Shown here: piece after piece, positions 1-7,137 of the stretch
How positions within the stretch are numbered: position 1 is the first letter of the stretch
Layout: each line of letters begins with the position of its first letter
Source: Mycolicibacterium malmesburyense
Lineage (GTDB): Bacteria; Actinomycetota; Actinomycetes; Mycobacteriales; Mycobacteriaceae
Reading direction: 5' to 3'
Assembly (NCBI RefSeq): GCF_001050015.1
Contig: NZ_CVTB01000283.1
Coordinates: 1-28,813, forward strand
DNA length: 28,813 nt
Program-made: the position numbers and the translations under genes
The notes under the pieces: model-generated
Seen by the model: only the letters and a program-made list of their open reading frames with translations
Databases searched by the model: none
Told to the model about the DNA's origin: nothing

Positions 1-408
<408 letters not shown>

Positions 409-464
409 TCAGCCTGCCAGTAGACGCGCCGCCATGGGTGGCCGGGGTTGTCGGACACCGGTCT

Positions 465-470
465 TAGGCT
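465..470 (+). promoter_or_regulatory. -10 box for a leaderless RecB-like transcript
   Basis: TAGGCT fits the mycobacterial -10 pattern TANNNT. Six bases separate it from the ATG at 477, so transcription would start at or beside the start codon. No Shine-Dalgarno sequence is visible. Inferred from sequence only. Confidence 0.5.
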
Positions 471-476
471 GACGGC

Positions 477-1364
477 ATGACCGACCGGGGCGAGCAGAAG
501 ACGCGACGCCCGGCGCTGTCCCCGTCGCGGGCCGCCGACTTCAAGCAGTGCCCGCTGCTCTACCGCTTCCGCGCGATCGACCGGCTGTCCGAGCCGTCCT
601 CGGTCGCCCAGGTCCGCGGTTCGGTCGTGCACGCCGCGCTCGAGCAGCTGTATGCGCTGCCGGCCGCCGAGCGCCGCCGCGAGACCGCGCTGACGCTCGT
701 CGAGCCGGCGTGGGAGCGGATCGTCGCCGAACGGCCCGGCATCGCCGACGAGTTCGCCCCCGAGGTCCGTGCCACGCTGTTGACCGAGGCCCGCGACCTG
801 CTCGCGGGCTACTACCGCCTCGAGGACCCCACCCGGTTCGACCCGCAGGGCTGCGAACAGCGAGTCGAGGTCGAGCTGGAGGACGGGACGCTGCTGCGCG
901 GCTTCGTCGACCGCATCGACGTCGCCCCCACGGGCGAGATGCGGGTGGTCGACTACAAGACCGGCAAGGCGCCGCCGGAGGCCCGCGCCCTGGCCGAGTT
1001 CAAGGCCATGTTCCAGATGAAGTTCTACGCGGTGGCGTTGCTGCGCTCGCGCGGTGTGCTGCCGGCGCGGCTGCGCCTGCTGTACCTGGCTGACGGCCAG
1101 ATCCTCGATTACACGCCGGACCACGACGAGCTGTCGCGGTTCGAGAAGACGCTGACGGCCATCTGGCGGGCCATCCAGAACGCCGGCACCACAGGCGATT
1201 TCCGACCGCAGCCGTCGACGATGTGCGACTGGTGCGCCCATCACGCGCACTGTCCGGTGTTCGGCGGTACGCCGCCGCCGTATCCCGGTTGGCCCGAGGT
1301 GCCCGACGAGGGCTCGCCGACGGCCGAGGACATCGTGATGCGGGCGACGGAGTCTGCTGCGTGA
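477..1364 (+). CDS. RecB/Cas4-like PD-(D/E)XK nuclease with a probable 4Fe-4S cluster (Rv2119-like)
   Basis: This 295-residue protein belongs to the RecB-family exonuclease group (PDDEXK_1). Visible nuclease motifs are GSVVHAALE with His52, GFVDRID with Asp145, VVDYKTGK with Asp159 and Lys161, and QMKFYA with Gln180. Cys25 sits in the SPSRAADFKQCP motif, and Cys250, Cys253 and Cys259 lie in a C-terminal CDWC...C motif. This one-plus-three cysteine spacing is typical of Fe-S nucleases such as AddB and Cas4. It is a stand-alone nuclease domain with no helicase. No cas genes are nearby, so a DNA repair role is more likely than CRISPR adaptation. The substrate is unknown. The ATG at 477 is supported by the promoter spacing. 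Confidence 0.9.
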   Translation: MTDRGEQKTRRPALSPSRAADFKQCPLLYRFRAIDRLSEPSSVAQVRGSVVHAALEQLYALPAAERRRETALTLVEPAWERIVAERPGIADEFAPEVRATLLTEARDLLAGYYRLEDPTRFDPQGCEQRVEVELEDGTLLRGFVDRIDVAPTGEMRVVDYKTGKAPPEARALAEFKAMFQMKFYAVALLRSRGVLPARLRLLYLADGQILDYTPDHDELSRFEKTLTAIWRAIQNAGTTGDFRPQPSTMCDWCAHHAHCPVFGGTPPPYPGWPEVPDEGSPTAEDIVMRATESAA

Positions 1365-1431
1365 TCGCCCGAAGGCGACCGCGAGTGAGGATCGCAGCGC
1401 AGCGAGGAGCGGAGGGAGCGGGAGCCGAGGC
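1365..1431. other. Purine-rich intergenic spacer with GCGAG/GCAGCGAGGAG-type sequence
   Basis: The 67-bp gap is unusually rich in G and A, with repeated short units such as GCGAGTGAG, GCAGCGAGGAG and GGAGGGAGC. Similar GAGCGCAGCGAGGAGCGGAG-like spacers are, from memory, scattered between genes in many actinobacteria. It supplies GAGG as a weak ribosome-binding site for the next gene. No function is evident. Confidence 0.35.
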
Positions 1432-2232
1432 ATGATCGAATGCATGTACCGGCGCGTCGGCGTCGACGGCGAGTACCAGGTGTTCGATTCCACCGACGGC
1501 ACCCGCAGCAACTGGGATCCCGAGATTCAGCACGGTTCGCCGCCGCTGGCGTTGATGACGCGGCTGATCGAAGACCTCGCCGCGGGTTCGGGGTTGCGGG
1601 TCGGCCGGTTGACGCTCGACATCCTGGGCGCGATACCCGTTGCGCAGGTGCGCGTTCGCGCGTGGGTGGACCGCCCGGGCAGGCGGACCTCATTGATGGT
1701 CGCGGAGATGACGGCGGCCGGGTCCGACGGCAGGCAGCGGGCGGTCGCGCGGGTGTCGGGGTGGCTGCTGGCGCCCAGCGATACCACCGACGCGGCGACC
1801 GACCGCTATCCCCCGCTGGTCGAAGGCGACGCCGTGGAGGTCCCGCACGGCTGGGTCGGCGCCAAGGGCTACCTCGAGACGGTCAGCTGGCGGCGCCAAC
1901 CCGAGACCGGTGAGACCGGCAACGTCGTGTGGATGAGTCCGCTTGTCCCGCTGGTAGATTCGGAGCCGACGACGGCGCTGCAGCGGCTCGCGCTGGTGGT
2001 CGACAGCGCGAACGGCGCCGGCGCCGCGCTGGATCCGGAGTCGTTCGTGTTCATGAACACCGACACCGCCGTGCATCTGCACCGGCTGCCCACCGGGGAC
2101 GACTTCGCCGTGCGGGCGCGCGGTTCGATCGGCCCCGACGGTATCGGGGTGACCACCGCGGAGCTCTTCGATCGACAGGGCTTCATCGGCACGTCCGCGC
2201 AGACGCTGCTGGTGCAACGCCGAATCGGGTAG
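1432..2232 (+). CDS. Acyl-CoA thioesterase-like protein (double hotdog)
   Basis: This 266-residue protein resembles the actinobacterial acyl-CoA thioesterase family with two hotdog domains. The N-terminal half has the QHGSPPLALMTRLIED pattern (hotdog helix) followed by the strand GRLTLDILGAIPVAQVRV. The C-terminal half has PLVDSEPTTALQRLALVVDSANG, then FMNTDTAVHLHRLP and a final GFIGTSAQTLLVQRR strand. Such proteins hydrolyse acyl-CoAs or related thioesters, but the substrate cannot be read here. An in-frame ATG at 1444 is an alternative start. It follows the RecB-like gene by 67 bp on the same strand and is probably not functionally linked to it. Confidence 0.75.
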   Translation: MIECMYRRVGVDGEYQVFDSTDGTRSNWDPEIQHGSPPLALMTRLIEDLAAGSGLRVGRLTLDILGAIPVAQVRVRAWVDRPGRRTSLMVAEMTAAGSDGRQRAVARVSGWLLAPSDTTDAATDRYPPLVEGDAVEVPHGWVGAKGYLETVSWRRQPETGETGNVVWMSPLVPLVDSEPTTALQRLALVVDSANGAGAALDPESFVFMNTDTAVHLHRLPTGDDFAVRARGSIGPDGIGVTTAELFDRQGFIGTSAQTLLVQRRIG

Positions 2233-2275
2233 TTCTACCTACCCACAGCGCCGTTGGAGACTGCACGCTGGCGGC

Positions 2276-2560
2276 ATGGACACACCGACCACCTCCCGGA
2301 CCACCGCCGCCTACTTCCTCCAAGCCGCCATCGCCTTCGGCGTGAGCTTGCTCGGCATGCTCGGCGGCATCCTGTTTCTGCCTCTCGACCCGTGGCAGCG
2401 GCTGTTCCTCGGTATGACCGCGCTCTTCCTCGTCACCAGTTCGTTCACCCTCGCCAAGGTGATCCGCGACCAACAGGAGGCCGCGACGATCCGGGTGCGG
2501 CTCGACGAGGCACGCATCGAGAAGCTGATCGCCGAACACGATCCGTTCACGACGACCTGA
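2276..2560 (+). CDS. YiaA/YiaB two-helix domain membrane protein
   Basis: This 94-residue protein has two hydrophobic segments, at about residues 13-34 and 43-60, separated by a short PLDPWQR loop. A charged helix (KVIRDQQEAATIRVRLDEARIEKL) follows. The length and arrangement match the YiaAB family of small inner-membrane proteins, whose function is unknown. The upstream gap of 43 bp shows no clear ribosome-binding site. The ArsR gene follows after an AT-rich spacer and may be transcribed separately. Confidence 0.75.
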   Translation: MDTPTTSRTTAAYFLQAAIAFGVSLLGMLGGILFLPLDPWQRLFLGMTALFLVTSSFTLAKVIRDQQEAATIRVRLDEARIEKLIAEHDPFTTT

Positions 2561-2606
2561 CATATATACGTTTGCATCTATATAGACGTAGTGCAATACT
2601 GCTCGC
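2561..2606 (+). promoter_or_regulatory. AT-rich imperfect direct repeat and promoter before the ArsR gene
   Basis: This short AT-rich island stands out in GC-rich DNA. ATATACGTTTGCA (2564-2576) is repeated imperfectly as ATAGACGTAGTGCA (2582-2595), offset by 18 bases. AATACT (2595-2600) lies six bases before the ATG at 2607 and could be the -10 box of a leaderless transcript; no Shine-Dalgarno sequence is present. The repeat is a plausible operator for autoregulation by the adjacent repressor, which is inference. Confidence 0.45.
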
Positions 2607-2927
2607 ATGGACGTCTTCGAAGCGGTCGCCGAGCCGAGCCGGCGCGCGCTGCTCGACCAGCTCGTCGACGGTGAACGCACCGCGGGCGAGCTGGTCGCCA
2701 GCCTTCCGGAGCTGACCCAGCCGACCGTGTCGCGCCATCTGCGGGTGCTGCGCGAGGTCGGTCTGGTCGAGGTCCGCCCCGACGCGCAGCGCCGCATCTA
2801 CGCCTTGCGCGCCGACGGACTCATGGCGATCGACGACTGGATCACGCGCTACCGGCGCATCTGGACCGACCACCTCGACGCCCTGGAGCGTCACCTGGAA
2901 GCCAAGCACGGGAGTTCGGATGAGTGA
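2607..2927 (+). CDS. ArsR-family winged-helix transcriptional regulator
   Basis: This 106-residue protein is a single winged helix-turn-helix domain. AEPSRRALLDQLVDGE is helix 1. GELVASLPELTQPTVSRHLRVLREVGLVEVR holds the recognition helix, and RRIYALR is the wing. The metal-binding ELCVCDL motif of ArsR/SmtB sensors is absent, so it probably senses something other than a metal, or pairs functionally with its neighbour. It overlaps the following SRPBCC gene by 8 bp, so the two are translationally coupled. ArsR-SRPBCC gene pairs are common in actinobacteria. It likely represses its own operon through the AT-rich repeats upstream. Confidence 0.9.
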   Translation: MDVFEAVAEPSRRALLDQLVDGERTAGELVASLPELTQPTVSRHLRVLREVGLVEVRPDAQRRIYALRADGLMAIDDWITRYRRIWTDHLDALERHLEAKHGSSDE

Positions 2928-3420
2928 CCGCAACGGGCGGCTGACGATCGACGGTGACCGGGCCGTCCTGACCTTCGAGCGCCGACTGCCCTTCCCGATC
3001 GAGGCGGTGTGGTCGGCGATCACCGATCCCGAGGAACGCCGGGAGTGGTTGGGGGTGACGACGATCGAACCGCGTGAGGGCGGGACCATCGACATGGTTC
3101 CCACCGGGCCGACGCTACCGCCGGACCGAATGCGCGTGACCGGGCGCATCCTCGTCTGGGAACCGCCGCACGTCCTCGAACACGAATGGCATCAACCGAT
3201 CGTCGAGGACGGCACCGTGCGCTACGAGCTCACCCCCGACGGCACCGGCACGCTGTTGCGGTTCACCCATCGCGGGCTCGGTGTGCGCACCGCGGGCGGA
3301 TTCCTCGGCGGCACCCACGCCTACCTCGACCGACTCCAGGCCCACCTGGAACATGAGCCGCTGCCGGACTGGCTGACCAGACGAGCAGAGATCAACAGCA
3401 CGCAGACGGGAACGAGTTGA
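2920..3420 (+). CDS. SRPBCC / AHSA1-like ligand-binding domain protein
   Basis: This 166-residue protein has the START/Bet v1-like fold seen in the Aha1 C-terminal-like family. Landmarks are FERRLPFPIEAVWSAITDPEERREWLG near the N-terminus, VTGRILVWEPPHVLEHEW in the middle and LLRFTHRGL, then a C-terminal long helix (GGTHAYLDRLQAHLE). These proteins bind hydrophobic ligands in a deep pocket; no catalytic residue can be assigned. The start overlaps the end of the ArsR gene by 8 bp, and the flavodoxin gene begins one base after its stop. The three genes therefore probably form one operon, possibly a response to a small hydrophobic or redox-active compound (inference). Confidence 0.85.
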   Translation: MSDRNGRLTIDGDRAVLTFERRLPFPIEAVWSAITDPEERREWLGVTTIEPREGGTIDMVPTGPTLPPDRMRVTGRILVWEPPHVLEHEWHQPIVEDGTVRYELTPDGTGTLLRFTHRGLGVRTAGGFLGGTHAYLDRLQAHLEHEPLPDWLTRRAEINSTQTGTS

Positions 3421-3421
3421 G

Positions 3422-4054
3422 ATGACACACAACGGATCTGACATCGCCGCACCGGCAGTGGCCGTCGCCTACCATTCGGGGTTCGGCCACACCGCCACCC
3501 TCGCCGAAGCCGTCGTGGCCGGAGCACGCGAGGCGGGTGCCGTCGTGACGCCGATCGCCGTCGACCGGATGACCGACGCCGACTGGGACGTCCTCGATTC
3601 GGCCGACGGCATCGTCTTCGGGACCGCGACGTACATGGGCAACGTCTCCTCGGCTTTCCAGGGTTTCGCCGAGAAGACCGGGCAACGGTGTGCCACCGGC
3701 GCATGGCGAGACAAGGTCGCCGGCGGCTTCACCAATTCCGGCGGCAAGAGCGGCGACAAGCTCAACACCCTGGTCTCGCTGGCGGTGTTCGCCGCACAGC
3801 ACCGCATGCACTGGGTCAACCTCGGGCTGCCCCCGGGCTGGAACCATTCGCACGCGAGCGAGAACGACCTCAACCGGCTGGGCTTCTTCCTCGGCGCCGG
3901 CGCGCAGACCGACGTCGACGCCGACCCCGATCAGGTCCACCCCGCCGACGTCGCCACCCACCGGCACCTGGGCCACCGGTTTGCCTCGGTGACAAGGCAA
4001 TTCATCGTCGGCCGCTCGGTCACCGCAGCGGCTTCATCTCCTGCAGCATCGTAG
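3422..4054 (+). CDS. Flavodoxin-like NAD(P)H:quinone / FMN reductase (WrbA-like)
   Basis: This 210-residue protein has a flavodoxin fold. AYHSGFGHTATLAEAV near residue 17 is the FMN phosphate-binding loop. FGTATYMGNVSSAFQGF and GGFTNSGGKSGDKLNTL match the second and third FMN loops of the WrbA/NQO group. Such enzymes reduce quinones or azo/nitro compounds by two electrons. Translation is coupled to the SRPBCC gene (one base gap). Its last 35 bp overlap the 3' end of the oppositely oriented disulfide reductase, so the alanine-rich tail is not conserved family sequence. Its partner in the operon suggests an oxidative or electrophile response, but the substrate is unknown. Confidence 0.85.
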   Translation: MTHNGSDIAAPAVAVAYHSGFGHTATLAEAVVAGAREAGAVVTPIAVDRMTDADWDVLDSADGIVFGTATYMGNVSSAFQGFAEKTGQRCATGAWRDKVAGGFTNSGGKSGDKLNTLVSLAVFAAQHRMHWVNLGLPPGWNHSHASENDLNRLGFFLGAGAQTDVDADPDQVHPADVATHRHLGHRFASVTRQFIVGRSVTAAASSPAAS

Positions 4055-5411
4055 GCACCAACTCGCTGACCGTCGGATGGATGTGCATGGTGTGCGATAT
4101 CGCGGTGTAGGGCTTCTCGGCGGTCATGATGTCGAGGATCGAGTGGATCACCTCGTCGCCGCCGACCCCGAGGATCGCGGCGCCGAGGATCTGCGCGGTC
4201 TCCGCGTCGACGACCACCTTCATGAAGCCCTGTGTCTCCCCCTTCTCCACCGCGCGACCGACCCGCGTCATCGGCCGCTTGCCCACCAACGCCTTTCGCC
4301 CGGACTTGCGCACCTGGGCCTCGGTCATCCCGGCACGCCCCAGCGGCGGGTCGATGTAGAGCGCGTAGGTGGTGATGCGGTCGCTCACGCGGCGCGGGTC
4401 ATCGTCGAGCAGGTTCGCCGCGACGATCTCGAAATCGTTGTACGACGTGTGTGTGAACGCGCCCTTGCCGTTGCAGTCGCCCATTGCCCAGATGTGCTGG
4501 ACGTTGGTGCGCAGTTGGTCGTCGACGACGATGTAACCGCGGTCGTCGGTTTGGACTCCCGCCCTGTCGAGTCCCAGGTCGTCGGTGTTGGGTGTGCGGC
4601 CGACGGCGACGAGCAGATGCGTTCCCGCGATCGGTGTCGCACCGTCGCTCGGGACCACGTCGAAGCCGCCGTCGGTCTTGGTGAATCGGATCGCGTCGGC
4701 GTTGAGCACGACGTCGATGCCCTCGGCCTCGAGGATGTCTTTGACCGCGGCCGAGACATCCTCGTCCTCACGTGAGGTCAGTCGCGGCCCCTTCTCGATC
4801 ACGGTGACACCCGCCCCGAACCGCCGGTACATCTGCGCGAACTCCAGCGCGATGTAGCTGCCCCCGACGATGACGAGATGTTCGGGGACCGTGTCGAGTT
4901 CGAGAATGCCGACGTTGGTCAGGTAGTCGACGTCGGCGAGGCCCGGCATGTCCGGTGCGACGGCACGACCGCCCACGTTGAGGAAGATCCTGTCCCCGTG
5001 GAGGACTCGGTCGTCGACGCGGATCGTGTGCGGATCCTCGAAACGTGCGTGGCCCCGCAGGAAGGTGCACCCGTCCATACCCTCGAGCCAGGACTCCACG
5101 CCCTCGCGGTCGCCGTGCACGATCTTGTCCTTGCGCTCCTTGACCTTTCCCATGTCGACGCTGACTTCGCCTGTCTGAACACCGTATTCGGCGCCGCGGC
5201 GGGCCAGATGGGCGGTGTGTGCGCTGGCGACGAGGGTCTTGGTCGGTATGCATCCGTAGTTGACGCACGTACCGCCGACGAGCTTGCGCTCGATCACCGC
5301 GACCTTCTGCCCCGCCTGCGTGAGCCGCCCCGCCAGCGGTGGTCCGGCCTGGCCCGCGCCGACGATGATCGCATCGAATCGCTCTGTCACTTCAGCCATT
5401 TCAAACGGCAT
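4020..5411 (-). CDS. FAD-dependent pyridine nucleotide-disulfide oxidoreductase (mercuric-reductase-like subgroup)
   Basis: This 463-residue class I flavin disulfide reductase has FAD-binding IIVGAGQAGPPLA at residues 15-27 and the redox pair Cys49/Cys54 in GGTCVNYGCIPTKT. NAD(P)-binding VIVGGSYIALEFA is mid-protein, and the second FAD motif is IWAMGDCNG. The C-terminal interface motif HIHPTVSE supplies the active-site His and Glu. It lacks both the N-terminal heavy-metal domain and the C-terminal vicinal cysteines of true MerA, so I do not call it mercuric reductase. It is also not the mycothione reductase Mtr by sequence. An ATG at 5399 is an equally possible start. The DUF4126 gene lies 4 bp upstream on the same strand. 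Confidence 0.88.
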   Translation of the reverse strand: MPFEMAEVTERFDAIIVGAGQAGPPLAGRLTQAGQKVAVIERKLVGGTCVNYGCIPTKTLVASAHTAHLARRGAEYGVQTGEVSVDMGKVKERKDKIVHGDREGVESWLEGMDGCTFLRGHARFEDPHTIRVDDRVLHGDRIFLNVGGRAVAPDMPGLADVDYLTNVGILELDTVPEHLVIVGGSYIALEFAQMYRRFGAGVTVIEKGPRLTSREDEDVSAAVKDILEAEGIDVVLNADAIRFTKTDGGFDVVPSDGATPIAGTHLLVAVGRTPNTDDLGLDRAGVQTDDRGYIVVDDQLRTNVQHIWAMGDCNGKGAFTHTSYNDFEIVAANLLDDDPRRVSDRITTYALYIDPPLGRAGMTEAQVRKSGRKALVGKRPMTRVGRAVEKGETQGFMKVVVDAETAQILGAAILGVGGDEVIHSILDIMTAEKPYTAISHTMHIHPTVSELVPTMLQEMKPLR

Positions 5412-5415
5412 CTAT

Positions 5416-5898
5416 TCACACCAGGCTGACCAGGAACGCGGTCAGGAAGCCGCCACCCACCGCGATGACGTCCTCGAGTATCGCGCCGGGACGGTCCTGA
5501 CCGTTGCGCAGGTCGGCGAAACGCTGGCGTGCCGCCGCGCCGGCCATGGTGCCAAGTACCGCGCCGATCATGCCGGCGCCGATAGCGCTGAACGTGTGGA
5601 AGTAGGCGCTGCCGATCACCGCTCCCGCGAAGCCGCCCATGATGAGCCGCGTGATGAACTGGGGCGCAGACTTACGGCTGGGGGTGCTCGGCAGCTGGTC
5701 GGTGACCAGTTCGACGAGCAGGAATATCGTCAGCACCGTGACGGTGATCGGATGAGCCATCCACTCCGACCATTTCCCCTCGACGTCTATCCATCCGAGC
5801 AACGCGCCCCAGGAGACGACCGCGGGTGCGGTCAGTGCGCGCAAACCGGCGATGACGCCGATCAACAGTGCGAGAACCAGAATCAGGACCTGCGTCAT
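5416..5898 (-). CDS. DUF4126 family membrane protein (Rv2120c-like)
   Basis: This 160-residue protein has four or more predicted membrane segments: LILVLALLIGVIAGLRAL at the N-terminus, ITVTVLTIFLLVELVTD, a glycine/alanine-rich helix pair (MGGFAGAVIGSAYF; GAGMIGAVLGTMAGAAA) and a final VIAVGGGFLTAFLVSLV. It matches DUF4126, of unknown function. The open frame extends 38 codons further upstream. I chose the ATG at 5898 because GGAGGT lies five bases before it and the transmembrane sequence begins at once. It follows hisG by 67 bp, as in M. tuberculosis, and may share its transcript. Confidence 0.85.
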   Translation of the reverse strand: MTQVLILVLALLIGVIAGLRALTAPAVVSWGALLGWIDVEGKWSEWMAHPITVTVLTIFLLVELVTDQLPSTPSRKSAPQFITRLIMGGFAGAVIGSAYFHTFSAIGAGMIGAVLGTMAGAAARQRFADLRNGQDRPGAILEDVIAVGGGFLTAFLVSLV

Positions 5899-5965
5899 TG
5901 CGACCTCCGGCCGGTGTTGTCGACCCCCGGACGCTAACACGCAGCCCGGGCCGGGTCGCGGCGAA

Positions 5966-6817
5966 TCAGAAGCGGCAGAACCGGATGTCGGAGGCCAGAA
6001 TCGCCTTCGCACCGATGGCGGCGAGCTCGTCCATGATCTTGTTGACGTCGCGCCGCGGCACCAAGGCGCGCACGGCCACCCACGCCGGATCCGCCAGCGG
6101 AGCGATCGTCGGCGACTCCAGGCCGGGTGTCACCGCGGTTGCGCTGTCGAGCAGGCTACGGGGACAGTCGTAATCGAGCATCAGATACTGCTGGCCGAAC
6201 ACCACGCCCTGCACGCGCGCCACCAACTGCGCACCGGTGGTGCTGTCCGGGGCGCCATCCCGCTCGATCAGCACCGCCTCGGAGTCACAAAGGGACGCAC
6301 CGAACGCCACCATGTTGTGCAGTCCCAGGGTGCGGCCGGAGCCGACCACGTCGGCGATCGCGTCGGCCACACCGAGCTGCACGGAGATCTCCACCGCACC
6401 GTCGAGCCGGATCACCGTCGCCTCGATTCCGTGCGCTTCGAGGTCCTTGCGGACCAGGTTCGGGAACGCGGTGGCGATCCGCTTGCCCGCGAGATCCTCG
6501 ACCCGCCAATCCCGTCCGGCCGGAGCGGCGTACCGGAACGTCGATGACCCGAAGCCGAGCGCCAGCCGTTCCCGCACCGGTGCCTCGGATTCGGCGGCGA
6601 GATCTCGTCCGGTGATGCCGAAGTCGAGCTGCCCCGACCCGACATAGATCGCAATGTCCTTGGGCCGCAGGAAGAAGAACTCGACGTTGTTCGCCGGGTC
6701 GACGACCGTGAGGTCCTTTGTGTCGGTGCGGCGCCGGTAACCGGCCTCGGAGAGGATGTCGCTTGCCGGCTCGGAGAGCGTGCCCTTGTTGGGGACCGCG
6801 ACGCGAAGGGCAGGCAT
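5966..6817 (-). CDS. hisG: ATP phosphoribosyltransferase (long form)
   Basis: HisG catalyses the first step of histidine synthesis, joining ATP and PRPP to give phosphoribosyl-ATP. The 283-residue length is that of the long, self-regulated form with a C-terminal histidine-binding domain. Visible motifs include [13 protein letters not shown] at the N-terminus, [25 protein letters not shown], the PRPP loop [13 protein letters not shown], and the C-terminal [23 protein letters not shown]. The open frame extends 42 codons upstream into hisE. The start at 6817 gives the family N-terminus and a one-base TGATG overlap with hisE, so the two are translationally coupled. The last residues, DIRFCRF, match the mycobacterial protein. 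Confidence 0.97.
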   Translation of the reverse strand: MPALRVAVPNKGTLSEPASDILSEAGYRRRTDTKDLTVVDPANNVEFFFLRPKDIAIYVGSGQLDFGITGRDLAAESEAPVRERLALGFGSSTFRYAAPAGRDWRVEDLAGKRIATAFPNLVRKDLEAHGIEATVIRLDGAVEISVQLGVADAIADVVGSGRTLGLHNMVAFGASLCDSEAVLIERDGAPDSTTGAQLVARVQGVVFGQQYLMLDYDCPRSLLDSATAVTPGLESPTIAPLADPAWVAVRALVPRRDVNKIMDELAAIGAKAILASDIRFCRF

Positions 6818-7098
6818 CACAACTTCTCGTAGATGTCGTCGAGGGTGAGGCCGCGCGAGATCATCAGCACCTGCGTCCAGTACAGCAGCTGGCTGATCTC
6901 CTCGGCGAGCGCGTCGTCGCTCTCGTGTTCGGCCGCGAGCCACACCTCACCGGCCTCCTCGAGGATCTTCTTGCCGATCCCGTGCACGCCGCCGTCCAGC
7001 GCGGCGACGGTGCCGCTACCGGCGGGGCGGGTCCGGGCGCGTTCGCTGAGCTCAGCGAACAGGGCGTCGAAGGTCTTCACGGCACGCGATTGTGTCAC
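6817..7098 (-). CDS. hisE: Phosphoribosyl-ATP pyrophosphatase
   Basis: HisE hydrolyses phosphoribosyl-ATP to phosphoribosyl-AMP, the second step of histidine synthesis. This 93-residue stand-alone enzyme is an all-alpha MazG-like fold. The metal-binding signature is [18 protein letters not shown] followed by [17 protein letters not shown]. The start is GTG at 7098, giving the length usual in mycobacteria. It lies 39 bp downstream of the KstD-like gene on the same strand and overlaps hisG by one base. The gap shows no clear promoter, so hisEG may be partly transcribed from upstream genes here. Confidence 0.96.
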   Translation of the reverse strand: MTQSRAVKTFDALFAELSERARTRPAGSGTVAALDGGVHGIGKKILEEAGEVWLAAEHESDDALAEEISQLLYWTQVLMISRGLTLDDIYEKL

Positions 7099-7137
7099 GG
7101 TCGCACCCGCCGGGTCACGTCGGTTTGCCCGGCGCCC

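Noticed and set aside
477..1364. Cas4 of a CRISPR system
   Set aside because: The motifs resemble Cas4, but there are no repeats or other cas genes, and the gene has the syntenic position of the Rv2119 nuclease.
4020..5411. True mercuric reductase (MerA)
   Set aside because: The N-terminal metal-binding domain and C-terminal vicinal cysteines are missing and no mer genes are nearby.
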